64,000 bases of DNA from Bondarzewia mesenterica (GCA_004802705.1 SGPL01000031.1:1-64000), one strand, 5' to 3'. Counted from the first letter of the stretch, positions 10,844 to 23,175 are shown. A program made the numbers and translations. Notes: generated by a model not told the origin, from the letters alone.

Positions 10844-12737
10844 TTACACCTGGTTGGGTTCCTCCTCGAAGTTCGCTTCATAAGGTGACCTCAGCACTTC
10901 CCTCCACCTCTCTGCATCGCTGTCGACACGTAAGTACCGCGAAGGCATGCCCGTCATCCGTGAGAGTGACATGCTGTGCGAGACGTTCACCACACGGTCC
11001 GTCCGGTGCGTGCGTAACGGGGATAAAGGGATGTCGTTCTCCGTCTTCTCGAACACGTTAGCCGGCCCGTAGACCGTTGTGCGCAAGTTGAGTGTGATGC
11101 GGCAGATCATTGTCGTTGTGACGCTGCGTTAGAGAAAGTGTCAGTCGCTCGTTCCTACTATGTGGTGCAGTTGAGAGACAGACCATGCGAATGGGCTGTA
11201 TGGGTACAGCCGACGGGTGGGTAAGAGGTGGATTTGGGTGAATTTCGAGGTGGTGGGGGAGTAACTTACAGAGCGGCGACGGCGCGTGCGCCGACGGGTG
11301 CATACATAATCATGAGGATCCATATGATGTTCATGGAGAAGATGACGCTGCAGCACACAAGTGAGAGTTGCAGACGAGTATCATGAGCAGACGCCGAATC
11401 AACGAGAACGAAGACACGCACGCAAAGTAGAATATCCCATCACGCATTAAGTTGGTCATCAAACTCGATCCATGCCCGTTGATGGCGCCCGTGCCCTGAT
11501 GCTTGTAATAGATGTAAATTGTTCGGGACATCGAGAGTATGAAGATGAGCGTGTCGAAACTGAGCTCGAAGAAGAGGTACATCGTTGAAAGTTCACCGCT
11601 GTGGGGCTCCTCGTGAGTCATGTATCAAATAGAACAAGGGAGGGATGCAAAACGAACATACATGCGGGCGGGTGGAATGTATGTGCAAACTGCAATGCAT
11701 TTATGTTCAGTACCTTTTCTTGAAAAGGGTGGAGGAGGACGCACAGTGGAAACGATAATTGTCTATCGGTGCTAGGGCCGCTAGATAGATTGGACGAGGT
11801 AGACGGTCAATATTGAATGGAGAATGCAAAGAGGAACAAAAAAAAAAACACGAGCAACTCACGTCCTCCGCCCTTGACAGTATATTGCCAGAGCCCAGCT
11901 ACATTTTGTGCTACTAGGTAAAGACAGAGGGTGCCCAATATCCATTTATTTCGGTTCCACAGAGCGTACACTCTAAAAACCATTGTATGCGACACAACGA
12001 TTGGATCAGTAGAGAGTGATGGGTGTGTTTTCACGTGATAAGTAAAGCATACCTGAGGACCATGAGGATGCCTGAAAAGAATGTGAGCGGTATAATCGTA
12101 CCGAGAGGGAGGAAGAGGACCCATTTTGCACATCTGTGCGGCAAGCCGATGCGGATTAGCGGAGGTAATATGGGAGGAATGGATGTCGGACGTGAATACA
12201 CCGACGCAGAAAATGATGGCTGGATGTACTTATCGCGAGTCATGGCTGTGGAGAAGTAGCCTGATAGATATATTTTAGACCAAAAAAAACCTTTCAAGTC
12301 TGATAATGTCAGAAAAAGATCGACATACCATACGCCACGACCGTCATGGCTAACGGTGCATAATAACGAATAAATATGAATATGTAGAGGACTGGCTATT
12401 TCGTCAACATTGTTGGAACGCACACGGATGTACTCTCCTCACTTACTAAATGTCTTTTTCTTTTTCCACACACAGCGAATCTATACCCGTCAAAAATTAG
12501 GTCATGAGCATGGCCTGGAGTGTACTTGTGCCACTTACTTCCTCAGAAAATGTGCAGAGATGATCATACAGAAGCATCGATAGGGCTGCTAAAAAAAAAA
12601 AAACTATACATTGGACTGGATTAATTCATTTTCTAACGATGCATAAAGGTCCTCACCTTTGCAGCGAGAATATCACGCAAGAGTTCCTCGGTCGCGGGCG
12701 TGAGGACGCCATCATCGTCCACGAAACCATCGGACAT
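10844..12737 (-). CDS. DUF6533-type seven-transmembrane protein
   Basis: Multi-pass membrane protein of a family very common in Agaricomycetes (DUF6533); its function is unknown. Reading down the minus strand, exons are 12737-12657, 12588-12539, 12480-12447, 12391-12329, 12260-12230, 12133-12053, 11972-11863, 11780-11745, 11689-11662, 11598-11422, 11347-11270 and 11123-10844. From the second exon on, every phase agrees. Landmarks are LLYDHLCTF, ILYIFIFIRYYAPLAMTVVA, WVLFLPLGTIIPLTFFSGIL, the signature RVYALWNRNKWIL, a loop PALAPIDNYRFHFCTYIPPA, FELSFDTLIFILSMSRTIYI, and a charged cytoplasmic tail (TENDIPLSPLRTHRTDR). Introns are 52-180 bp; two exons are only 28 and 36 bp. The start MSDGFVDDDGVLTP fits, but the junction of exons 1 and 2 is one base out of phase, next to a 13-bp A-run. 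The start is therefore the least certain part. Confidence 0.78.
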
Positions 12738-13423
12738 GATTGGGAGCTGAAGAAGCCGCAGCGCTGAGCGCTCCAATGGTTCACACTATGTACGCGTTTG
12801 TCAGGGTTGCGCCCTCTGATTTCGGTTCTGGACCAAGTCCAATTCCACAAGGCGTGTACCGGAGAAGTGGCAACGAAACCAGATAATCAATCCCAATAGC
12901 AAATAAAGACAAGGAGGGTGGGCGGGTGAGATAAATGAGGCGTGCGCGGGCACGTAGCGCTATGTATACTATACACACAGGACGGAAGGGGCCTAGACGA
13001 GAAAGTGGGGCCAGCAGCTTATTTGGCGAGATTGCAAGTGGATGATCGGGCAATAGATGTTGCAGTTGAGTTCCATGTTGATCACGACATAATTGATGGA
13101 TCTTGTGGGTCAGATGGGACGGGGCAATTGCACGGGGGTACCTAGGACGTAACTAAAAGACTTGGTCATTCATTGTACGAGAGCGGTGAAGTGGCGCAAA
13201 AAACTAGCCGTGCGAAGCTTGCGGGACCTGTTTGCACCCTTCAATTCACTCTACACCTGCAATTTTCCCAAGCTCGATGTCATCTTCATCGGCAATTTTT
13301 CCCCTCACAAATTTCTCTCATTTTTTGGTCCCCTTTCTCAGTTCTGACTTTCCTTTCATTCTTAAGAACGCGGCCACGGCCTCTGCATCTTTTTTTTAAG
13401 TTTATTTCCGGCCCTGCGCAGCC
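12738..13423. other. Divergent intergenic region
   Basis: About 690 bp separating the DUF6533 gene (minus) from the MFSD5-like remnant (plus). The last 150 bp before 13424 are pyrimidine-rich, as in many basidiomycete promoters. No gene is recognised here. Confidence 0.4.
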
Positions 13424-14155
13424 ATGTCTGGCTTCTACGAGTTTCAACTGACCCTCCTCGTCCTGATCTGCATCTTCATCTTCGTCCTCGTCCTCGAGCA
13501 TTGGGTATCATTGTCCAAAATAAAGAAACCTCTCACCATATCGTCTCTACCGAAAGAACATGTTGATGATTCGCTGGAGAACGGACGCAGCCACACACGC
13601 CATGGGTCCAATGGAAGCGTATCAGGCATGGCGAGCGCGCGCGAAAGCGCATTGAGCGCATTGATGAGGAAATATCTCGTTGTGTATGCCATCATCATGG
13701 GTGTGTATATTCTGTTTTGCCCATGTTCACTTATATTGAAGGATAAGGCGCACTGATCTTGGAATGCGGGGTAAAATGCTATAGGTGCGGACTGGCTGCA
13801 GGGTCCATACGTCTATTCCCTCTATCGGGAGCAGTGCACCTTTCCAGAATGCATCATTGCTATCCTCTTCGTCATCGGTTTTGTCAGCGCAGGCCTATCT
13901 GCGTCTCTCATAGGCGTCAGGGCTGACCAATAGTGAGCCGTGCTACATCCCCCTTCCCCTCCCTCTTAAGACCTACTCAACATACGCATCTAGTGGTCGG
14001 CGCCGGCTATGCCTTTTCTTCTGCGTGACCTACATGCTGACTTGCGGCTTCCTCCTCCTCCCCTTCCTCCCCTTGCTTCTTGTAGGTCGCGTCCTTGGAG
14101 GCATATCTACATCAATTTCTTTCTCTGCTTTCGAAAGCTGGCTCGTGTCAGCAAG
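13424..14155 (+). pseudogene. MFSD5-like (molybdate-anion) transporter, N-terminal part only
   Basis: Front part of a major-facilitator protein of the M FSD5 / molybdate-anion-transporter family. Exons 13424-13700, 13785-13932 and 13994-14155 join in perfect phase (277, 148 and 162 bases). Exon 1 has a first membrane helix (FQLTLLVLICIFIFVLVL) and a linker. Exon 2 begins with the family signature GADWLQGPYVYSLYREQ and a second helix ending ADQYGRRR, the classic MFS loop. Exon 3 gives helices 3-4 and ends GGISTSISFSAFESWLVSAR. The next family exon should follow. Instead, after a normal-looking splice donor (GTGAAC) and acceptor at 14183, the sequence becomes histidine-kinase HAMP repeats. Only about 195 of the usual 450 or more residues survive. 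These exons look unmutated, so the break may be recent. Confidence 0.75.
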
Positions 14156-14183
14156 GTGAACCCCTCATGTGATCTATCACAGG

Positions 14184-15105
14184 TCAATCGAATGTACTCA
14201 AGTTTGACAGATCAAGTGCGGTCAATCGCGATGGTTACAATAGTTGTTGCCTCAGGCGGAAGATTGAGATACAGGTGGAGGATGAGATTGCGATGTTGAA
14301 GATGACGGTCAACTCCATGGTGGATCAATTGAGTGCGTTCGCATCGGAAGTTACTCATGTCACGTTGAAGGTTGGAACACAGGGAATTCTCATTGGTCAG
14401 GCCACAGTTGAAGGTGTGCAGGCAACTGGGCGGGCTTGATTCGCAACGTCAATGTATGCGTTGTTTCTTTTGCTTCTCATTATTGTGCCTCCCCATGCGC
14501 AGAAAATGGCCAGTAATCTCACCGATCAGGTGCGATCAATTTCAGAAGTCACCCAGGCTGTCGCACTCGGGGATCTCAGTCGACGGTCAATGTCGACGTG
14601 CAAGGAGTGATGTTGGACCTGAAAATGACCATCAACCGGATGGTCGCCCAGCTGTCAACCCTCACAAATGAAGTCACGCGTGTCTCGCTCGAGGTTGGAA
14701 CTAAAGGTATATTGGGCGGACAGGCGTATGTCCCAGACGTTTAGGGCATGTGGAAGGTACACACTGCGTATCCTTTTTCAACTGAATGCATTACACTATT
14801 GGTGGATCAGGAAATGATATCGGGTTTTTTAGGTGTTTTCGGACAACATCGATCTGATGGCCATGAATTTGAACAATCAAGTACGCTCAATTGCGGAGGT
14901 CACGAAGGTTGTCGCGAGCGGTGACTTGTCAAAGAAAATCCAGGTCGATGTGCGTGGCGAGATGCTCGACTTGAAGGAGACGGTCAACAGGATGACGGAG
15001 AGCTTGAGCATATTTGCAGACGAGGTGACGCCGGTTGCGAGGGAGGTCAGTACGGAGGGTCGCTTGGGTGGGCAGGCAAATGCCACGAATGCTGGCTGGA
15101 CGTGA
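14184..15105 (+). pseudogene. Group III hybrid histidine kinase (Nik1/Os-1) HAMP-repeat fragment
   Basis: Fragment of the tandem HAMP array of an osmosensing hybrid histidine kinase. Three consecutive repeats are readable. The first (14184-14440) has SLTDQVRSIAMVT, IAMLKMTVNSMVDQLSAFAS and VGTQGILIGQATVEGVQ. The second (14508-14750) has SNLTDQVRSISEVTQAVAL, MTINRMVAQLSTL and GTKGILGGQAYVPDV. The third (14834-15105) is almost intact: [38 protein letters not shown] and [16 protein letters not shown], then a stop. Two introns remain between repeats (14455-14503 and about 14758-14833). Stops and frame changes occur within repeats 1 and 2. The histidine kinase, ATPase and receiver domains are absent. 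It directly abuts the MFSD5-like fragment. Confidence 0.8.
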
Positions 15106-16800
15106 AAGGTGCGTGGTAAGATCTTTCATTACCTGTATTGATGTGGGCTTGACAATCTTAAGATGTGTTGGTGTGGGTCTCTTGAAGGGTGCATACAGAA
15201 TCAAATCGTAAAATGGGCGTCACACGGATGGCTTTCACACAGTTGCCATAAGTAAGAAAAGAAGAGTCGTCTAATTTGTCGCTAACAGAGTATTCAGAAG
15301 CCGAGCCCAGGTGTAGCCAATAAAAGACGAGAAACATACCAACGAGACAGCAAGACCCCCATGAGCCAGAAAGCGAGAATGCCAGAGGGTGAGATCAGAG
15401 GAAAGTGGAAAGTGAGAGACGAGAACGAGGCGAGAACCAGATTGCTTCCAAGTCGATCCTCAAGCGGCAACCAGACCGAGCTTTGCGATCAGTGAGAATT
15501 AGAGAGCCCCAAGTTTCGATGTTGTCACCCTAGCTCCCGAGATGTTGCTGCCTATAAAGACCCAAAGAGTCACATCGCCAGCAAATGAAGACCATGACGG
15601 ATGAGAGAGAGCCAAGTTCCTAGTAGAAGTAGAAGAGAGTTGCTTGCGTCGTCGGGATAGCAGTCAGTCGCCTAAGTCCGGTCAGTTGCCAAATAAGTTG
15701 CCCAAGTCTTGTTCTTGAGGTCGATATCAATTGTTCTCTCTGACTGAAAGCTTGAGGTCGTCGTGCTTGATGGCGATCGTGCTTAGTCGAGATGATAGTA
15801 GAAATCAGCATCATGAGCATAACTCAACGCACCAATCTATTGACGTCTTGTATGCAGCTTTGAGAAAGCACTATCCAGGTATCTGTAGAAGGCATAGGAA
15901 GACGAAAGCGATAGGCGTACCACCACCACAAGAGGGCGTAGCGAAGAGGAGCATGGGGTCGGGACCTGATAATAACAAACAGGCAGCACCGTACTGTATA
16001 GTGGAGGCAAGGTCAAGGGAGGGAAGGGAAGAGAGGATGGGAGATGATACCAACTCATGGTGGGGTTTTATACCTGAGCTGAGTTCCTTCAGCCTCGGCC
16101 CATTAGAGGTTTGACTAGGGCCACCCGCCCAAAACACAATGGCACAAAACCGAGGTGCCACAATTTGAACTAGCCGCAGAGCGTAGAGGATATGAACTTG
16201 GTCCGGCCGATGTTTGTACGCAAACAGACCCATGATGATAATCAATATTGACGGAATTCACATTTAGGTATACTCGTACATGAACGGGCGAAGAGTCAAT
16301 ACTCCCAGTCATGACGGTCAAAGAAGAAATTCGGACCCCGACTAAAAATAGGATGATCGATGACGTCGGCCAAATTCCTGACCGTCCTAATCAAGACCGA
16401 AACAAGCTCTGACAAGCTATATGAACTTTTCAGCAAGCGTGCAGAAGATACACCTACAATCGACATCAAGCACACAGCACGTACTCACACTTTATAAATA
16501 ATCAGAATGACGGAAAGGGACAAGGCGAAAAAATGCAAAGCGTGTAAAAAGTGACGGTTTGGCCAAGTCAAAAAGATCAAATCGTCAGTTGAGATAGGTC
16601 GGATGAGTTGTATATCGTGTGGATGAAGAGTCTTGAGAGGGGTGTGTGCGGAACGGTTATAAGAACGACATGGCTCATATGAGAAAACCGAGAAGGAGAG
16701 GGGGAAGGATGGGAGGGTATATACGAATGGCGTGGTATCGGGAAAATACACAGTGTCAGAATGAAAAGAGGGCACCAGGAAGTCCATCGACGGTGTCGCG
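15106..16800. other. Non-coding or unrecognisable sequence
   Basis: About 1.7 kb after the kinase fragment. The stretch 15330-15600 is purine-rich on the plus strand, with many GAGA-type steps. Frames on the minus strand between 15870 and 16790 include hydrophobic pieces (VQIVAPRFCAIVFWAGG near 16150; FALSLSVILIIYKV near 16510). They might be remains of a membrane-protein gene, but no family is recognised and stops are frequent. Confidence 0.3.
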
Positions 16801-18360
16801 GTTACATCGCATGGTGAGGCACTTGCGCATATAATTCGGATTAAACCGACCTTTCACTTGCCGGTGAACAGCCGGATGATCATGTACACAGACGAACCTA
16901 TAGAGCGGACCACTGTATAGCTGGGCATGAGTGGGGATCCGGCTTGGAGAGTGAACAGTGAACAGTGGAACTCACAGGCGAGGAGGGCGTCGGAGTACAG
17001 GATGATGATCATGTACCCGTTGACGGTCTTGCTTGCGCCGCTCGCGGCTGCATCACCGTTCGTCGAGCTGTACGCGCGAGGGGGAAAGGTAAAATGTGAG
17101 CTTGGTCGTCATTGCCATTCATAAATTGAGTGCTTACAGTATGAAGGGGACCAGAAGGGCTTGGAAAATCATGAACATAAGCTCGAATCCCAGGATAAAG
17201 GATGAAAAATGTGGTCTAACGTTGAATAAGACCCACGCCATCAAGACCTGGAATGAAACAAGACTTCGATATGTGCGCCTCTACTCATGATGCATCGATG
17301 ATAACTCACACTGAACAGAATCGATTAGCACTCAATCTCCAATGGGAGAATCGGGCACTGACTTTATTCTGAAGTTCCGGCAGTAGTCCTCCTGCTGCGT
17401 CGCATCGTCCAACTTGTGCTCCTCCTTTGGCAGCATGGTCAACAGCACGTGAATCGCATCCTCTATGCCGCATTGACGGCCGTCTCGGCCATCAGCACCA
17501 CGACCTCACCTTCGTTCGCGTTCTTGCCCATCTTTACGACGCTCAGGTCGGTGTTGAACTTACTGTCACCCTTTGTGCCCCGAGACGTCACTGCAAGGCA
17601 AAGATCGATTCAAGGCGTTGAGACCAGCAACAAGGGACGGAAACTCACTGCAAATTGGCAAACTGATGCCTGGATGAAACGGCCTTCGATCTTTGAGTGC
17701 AGCAGTGAGAGAGGTAGCCGTTTACGTACGCGATAAAGGAGAAATCTGATCCTGAAGGCTTCCGCTGATGGAGTCTTTGGTGTGCTCGGCTCGGAATGAC
17801 GCAGATATCTAGATCTTCAAGGACACGGCACTAGAAAGGAGTCAACGCAATCGCACACGCATTTGGAAGATGTACCCACCTTGTGCGCGCCCATAGGACA
17901 GAACACGGCTTCAAACGAACGATAACCTGTGTGACGGTCGTGTTGATCACACCGGGGGAAATGCGCAGGTCTGAATCGATGTTGAGGTAGTGATCGAAGT
18001 CCTCATTTTGCGCATCCTTCGTTAACTTATATGTCTGAAATTATATGTGGGTCTGGAATCTCACTGACGATGAGTATGACACATCTGGAAGCCACTGTTT
18101 CACGGAGCTCGAAAAATCGTCATTCACTCACCAGGTCGAGCAGATGTGAACCAGATGAGGTAGAACGAGAGATGACGGGAGAGACGAGTACAAAAGGAAA
18201 AGGCTCAGCCAAGCCCCCCTGTGGTCATGGCAAACAACGAGAGTTGAAAAGCGAGCGCCGTGTCAGTCAGAGTTTCAGTGGGACTCTGTGGTGCGAAAGT
18301 ACACGAGGTTGGTAACTCCGTTGCGGACCTTGTACAGATGTACGTGACCTGTGACGTGTG
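16801..18360 (-). pseudogene. Undeciphered intron-bearing coding remains
   Basis: On the minus strand several coding-like blocks are separated by intron-like sequence: NEDFDHYLNIDSDLRISPGV and NTTVTQVIVRLKP (18020-17880), SFRAEHTKDSISGSLQDQ (about 17800), NTDLSVVKMGKNANEGEVVV with LMAETAVNA (17550-17460), LLTMLPKEEHKLDDATQQE (17440-17390), and hydrophobic stretches around 17260-17000 (SFILGFELMFMIFQALLVPF, TVNGYMIIILYSDALLA). The blocks are in different frames and carry stops. They could be one damaged protein with a soluble N-terminal and a membrane C-terminal part, or two. I do not recognise the family, and limits are approximate. Confidence 0.35.
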
Positions 18361-19870
18361 AGAATAGTCACGATCTACACCCGCTCCGCGCTTTTACTTC
18401 CGTCCCACCACCCCGCTGCACGGCGCACTGATCGCACACGAGTATCTACTATCCACGACTTTGCTTGGTGCCACGTTTCATACGTGAGTTTTGTCTTTTT
18501 TTTCCCTTCATATCATGCTCTTGCCCTTCTTCTTCCCTATCCATCTTTTGAAGGCCCGCCATCCTGACCTGGGTCCTGGGCAAAGAAGATGAACGGTAAG
18601 CGAAAAACAGACAGCAGATGACAGTGCTCACATTGCATGCACGACAACCTAGTATGTTGCACTGAGCGCAGTCTCGCAGTGGTCTTCCAAGATGGATATG
18701 ACAAAACGACACTGGAGCCACTGCGCTATCTCTCGGTCGTCTCTCAGTATGTGAGCGTTTTTACTGCGGATGCTTGGTTAGATCGACAAGGTGCGCGAGT
18801 TCAAGTTTCTCAGGCATATGGGGTTCTAAATTCTAATACTCATCTTCCAACAGGCCTATATGGTGAGTGTCACGACATTATATAGCGGTCTGGATGTTGA
18901 CAACCGAGTTCAGGAGCGGCCGGTGTTATGAAACATTCATGTGCGTTTGCACCACGGTTGGAATCTTGGAAAGACTACTGATCACTGAAGGTCCATTTCC
19001 ACAACAGAGCGGCCGTACTTTTCGTCCATTGCAATTTTCGCCTAACGTCCTGGTAAATGGTCTCCTCAATCCCTACTTTTAAATCGCAGATGAACAAAAA
19101 AGGGGATTACCTCTAAGCCACGGCCACAGTTCATAGGTTACTCACTATGAGTTGACACTGTTCCGAGATGAACTCAGAAAGAAGGTCGGCTTCGAAGTTC
19201 TTCTGGATTGTATGATCAAAGTGACTATCCCAACCGATCTGCGCCGGGCGCCTGGGGCAACGCGTTTTTATTCATTTCCTTGGGATTTGTGTGCATGTCC
19301 CCTCCTCGCACGGAGGGCTGCATTGGTCACTGCGAGTTTTCGAGCGCATCATGAAGCGCATGTCGAGAGATCTCTATTCACAGGTGCGACTTTTGAAACA
19401 TTGGGAGATGCGACAGTGACTGGCCGGTTGCGCAGCTGGTACGCAGGGCACTCTCGTTGATCGTTCTGTCCTCCGGTTATGTTTTTTTTGTCGATCACAA
19501 GACGCTTTTTTTCCAACGTTCCCATCAGCACGTACTTATGGCTCGCGGGCACCACGAAGCAGACCTCCGTCTCTGTCATGTTAACCGCATTCATTCAATA
19601 ATTCCAGAGTACTACCCAAACCGAATAAAGGCAACAAATAAGAAACACGGAACAAACATAAACACGGAATATACAGACGGCGATGACGACCTACAACGCG
19701 CAATAACAAGGAATAGGAAAAAAAAAAACAGAATACGGGAAAGAACTAGCAGATATATACATACATACATGCGACTTCTGCGACTAGCGCAGTTCTTCGT
19801 GCGTTCGTGCATTCATTGTAAGTATCAGTCGTGAAAAAAAAACTGTCTGTTGTCACTTCATGTGCGGGAC
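18361..19870. other. Intergenic, nothing assigned
   Basis: About 1.5 kb with only short frames lacking known motifs. An A-rich tract around 19612-19745 precedes the 3' end of the GATA-like gene. Confidence 0.4.
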
Positions 19871-21660
19871 CTACGCATCCCCTTCGCGCTTGACGTACCC
19901 ATCGCTGTTCCCGCTCGCCTTTTCAGTAGCATCGACCGCTTCCAAAAGCTCAAGTTCCTCGTCCACCTCACCTTCACCGTCCACCTCCATACCATGTTCA
20001 CGTCCATCGACATCCGGATCCGACGGGCGCGCGCGCGCATGGCCAGACGAAGCGGTGCTGCGAGCCTGGGGGGACCGCGAGCTTTCGGGTTTGACAGAGA
20101 GATGGGCGATGGACGGGGAAGGGTGGACAAGCACGGTGTCGGTGCGATGGACGCTGCGGTCGGAGCCTTGGCTGCCTACTAGGGCTGCGCCGTCGCGGTC
20201 CGAGATGTGTTGGAGGGAACGCGCGCGGGAGGCGCTGACCGAGGGCACGGGAAAGGAGGCGTGGGGGTGGAGATGAGAAGGGGGATGGGCGAGCGAGGGA
20301 TCGGGGCCGGGCATCGTGCCACGTCGTTCGACGCGTTTCATTTTTTTGCGGCAACGGTCGCATACGGTGCCAGGACCCTCACGACCTGGGCCCCACTTTT
20401 CGACGCACTTGCCGTCCTTGTAGCGACCGGGCAAGCCGCACTGTCGACAGATCCTCTGGCCCTTGTCATTGGTCGGTGGGTACGAGCCCGTCGGCGCCGG
20501 AACGGGGGCGGAGCGTGGGGGAGGGTCTGATCGATGTCGGTCAGTCAGGTCTTTGAGAAAAGGGATAGAGGTGGGCTCACCGACGATGCTGTTGGCTCTG
20601 ACGACAGCGATTGGCGCGGCGGGCAACGAAGATGAAGGAAGAGTGAGAGACCCTTCACGCGTCAGCTTGGCCCTCTTTCCTGGGGGTCCGGTGACGGGGG
20701 TTGCGAATATATGAGTCTGATAGCTCTGGAGCGCGGCGCCATTGCCCTGGGAGGGACTGCGGGCGGAATTGGACGCGGCGAGAGAAGGAGAGACTTGGTG
20801 GGTGTCGCGGACGCGATAGCCCGGGTAATCGGGAGAAGGAGGGCGGCAGTAAGAGTTTGGAGCAGCGGGGTTGGAGGAGGAGATGGGACGGTCGCGGTCG
20901 TCGGTGGTGACTTGAAGCAAGATCTCCTCGAGGGACAAAGAGGACGAACGCGAACGCGAGCGATGGGACGGAGTGCGAGAGTGGCGTCTGCCTTGAGCAT
21001 GAGCGTGTGGGGCAGCGTGGGGATGTGCGGGGGTGTAAGAAGGGTGTAGGTAATTGTTTTGCGGGCAATAATTCTGTGCGGAAGATGAGTTACGACGGAG
21101 AGAAGGGGGATGGAAGGACGTACGTCATCAGGATGGGGAGTTGCGTGATGTCTTTTGGAGGGAGGGACTTGGTCGTCGACGGTGTCGATGCGGTGGTGAA
21201 TTTTGGTAGGGGGGTCAGGGTTGGAAGGGGGTGGGAGAGGAAGGGCGGGGAGGGCCTGAGGGATGGACCTGGTGGGCAAAGGGAGCCTGGAAGAGGTGGA
21301 GAGCTGGAGCTGCCTTGAGGAGGAAGAGGGCTGTATGGGGAGCAAGACGGGAGGGGAGTGAACGCCATTGGAATTGGTGTCCAAGACGAGCTTGGCGGTG
21401 CCGTCCCTGAGAGCGTGGGCGAAAGCGGCTCGGGCATCAGCGGACCGGATTTCATACTGTCGAAAGTGGCGGTCAAGGTCGGTCCAAGTGTCTGCGAGGT
21501 TGCGGAGACAGGTTTGGGCATCGAGGTGGGCAGCCTTCTCGGCATCGAGCCTGGCTTCGAGGTCGAGGACGGCTTTGAGGGCAGACTTTGGGAGAGAGGC
21601 AGGGGGAGAGGGAGGAGGCGAGTCGTGCTGCTGGGGGAGAGGAGAAGGGGGGAGGGACAT
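19871..21660 (-). CDS. GATA-like zinc finger protein
   Basis: Predicted nuclear protein of 561 residues. Exons 21660-21124, 21073-20581 and 20526-19871 join in phase (179 codons; 164 codons plus 1 base; 2 bases plus 218 codons). Introns are 50 and 54 bp. The N-terminus is proline-rich with a probable coiled coil at residues 17-70 (LEARLDAEKAAHLDAQTCLR). A Ser/Arg-rich stretch precedes SLEEILLQVTTDDRD in exon 2. Exon 3 carries a four-cysteine finger near residues 370-410: ICRQCGLPGRYKDGKC ... TVCDRCRKKMKRVERR. This has C-x2-C spaced about 25 residues from C-x2-C with a basic tail, like a GATA finger but with a longer loop. The C-terminus is acidic. An in-frame ATG at 21723 would add 21 residues; 21660 is preferred because the extension looks like leader sequence. 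Targets are unknown. Confidence 0.75.
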
Positions 21661-22723
21661 CTGGGTGGGTGGGGAACTGCATGAGCGGAGGACCAGCGAT
21701 CGAGTTATAGCCTTTCCCATCACGTCCGCCCCGCTAGTGTGACAGTCACACCTTGCCGTAACATTCTCCCGCCGCCGAACTGGTCTCTTTCTCTCTCTTT
21801 CTGTTTTTTGTTTGGAGGCGCGTTCATCGTCTTTGCGAGGCGCCTGCGTCGAACGTCAGCGAACGTCAGCATCTCATTTCGTCTCGTGGCCTGTTCAGTG
21901 TTGCTTGCTCTGTCTATGTCCTCCTTGGACCTTCCCCGTATACTGCCTCGCCCGTTTACACCCCCCGCGCACGCACTCCCTGCACAGCTACTCCCCCGAT
22001 CCCAAAGCATCTCTTCCTCGGTCGCCACATCTCCACCCTGTGACTCGAGCGCACCCCTCTCTGGTACCCAACTTTATCTGCACGCAGACGCGCATCCCGC
22101 GCGTGCTTTGCGATGCCGCCTCCCCGTGTGTACGCAGGACCGAGAAGGATGGAAGGTGAGGGACAGGCATGCCTCTGCATGCAGGCTTGTGGCTGGGTGG
22201 GTTCATAGTTACCTTTGAATTCGCATCCGTGCGGTAGGTGTCCCGCCTGTTGCTGTTTCGCAAGCATCAGCAACGTGTAAACGTGTGTTGCCTCCTAAAA
22301 TCTACTTTGTTTTCCATGTCTCGTAGCCGATGTGAAGCGAATACAAGAGACGACCAATCAAGGTCATCTTGTCAACGTGTTGGCTGCGATGCCCGCGGTG
22401 ACTGTTGTGACAGGGAAGTGTTCATCAACCACCTTGTGATTATTTCCCCTATGGCAGAGGAGAGATAGCGATCGCAACGACTTTGCATTCCAGTCCGAAT
22501 ACATCTCACCATGTCATTCTCGTTATCGAGTCTGGTAATTGATTCGAGGAATCGTCATCTTCCAGCTCTATGATTTCCACATTTCCTGCAGCTCACACGC
22601 GTCCGATGTCAGGCCCAGTGTCGTAACGTCTTGGAGCTCGAGGGATACGCACCCCTATTGCCACAACAAAGTGACTCTCATTTTCAAGGACCTCTTCACT
22701 ACGATTGGGCTGTATAGACTGAC
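21661..22723. other. Promoter-side intergenic region
   Basis: About 1.06 kb upstream of the GATA-like gene. It is C/T-rich between 21770 and 22130. Overlapping open frames on both strands in this part have biased composition and no motif, so none is called. The rest up to the membrane-protein fragment holds nothing recognisable. Confidence 0.4.
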
Positions 22724-23132
22724 GCGATCACGAAGTAGACCAAGCCGTCCGTGAAAATCATAGACACGAGCTGGCTGTGCATGCCCTTCTTGTACACGAG
22801 CTTGTATGCGGTCAGGCAAGTGACGATAAAGTCGAAGGGCATGGTGTAGATGAAGGCGGCCAGGATGATGGTGTTGCTCGTGTTGGTGATCAAGCACCCC
22901 GTGCCTTCAACCCAGGTTGCCTTGACGAGGACGACGCCGCGCAGGAGCAGTCCCCAGCGCCCGAGGATGATGGCGCCCAGTGGGAGGATGATGTACAGTT
23001 TTTTCGACCAGATCGCCATGCTAAACAAAAGACGGGGTCAGGTCGGTTGCGGTGTCGCAAGGAAGCGCGGTGTACGCACGTGCGAAGGGACAAGTTGACG
23101 CTAGCCATCGCGATGGAAAAGTTGCCCGCGAC
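22724..23132 (-). pseudogene. Fragment of a fungal multi-pass membrane protein
   Basis: Two exons of a seven-helix-type fungal membrane protein. A short first piece, just after an acceptor at 23133, reads VAGNFSIAMASVNLSL. An intron (GTGCGT...TTTAG) leads to a long second piece: WSKKLYIILPLGAIILGRWG, GCLITNTSNTIILAAFIYTM, PFDFIVTCLTAYKLVYKK and SQLVSMIFTDGLVYFVIA. It stops at a donor-like GTCAGT at 22723. No continuation is found downstream and no start upstream, so this looks like a displaced middle section. The surviving exon itself has no stop. It resembles hypothetical Agaricomycete membrane proteins; function unknown. Confidence 0.55.
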
Positions 23133-23175
23133 CTAACAACTTAAGATGGGTCATGAGGGGTGTCCTACTGACATC

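Noticed and set aside
15330..15600. Purine-rich GAGA-type stretch as a regulatory or satellite element
   Set aside because: It has no regular repeat unit; only biased composition could be seen.
20207..21684. Long open frames on the plus strand opposite the GATA-like gene
   Set aside because: They are antisense shadows of a GC-rich, Pro/Ser-rich coding region. The minus-strand model has consistent splice phases and a zinc finger; the plus frames have none.
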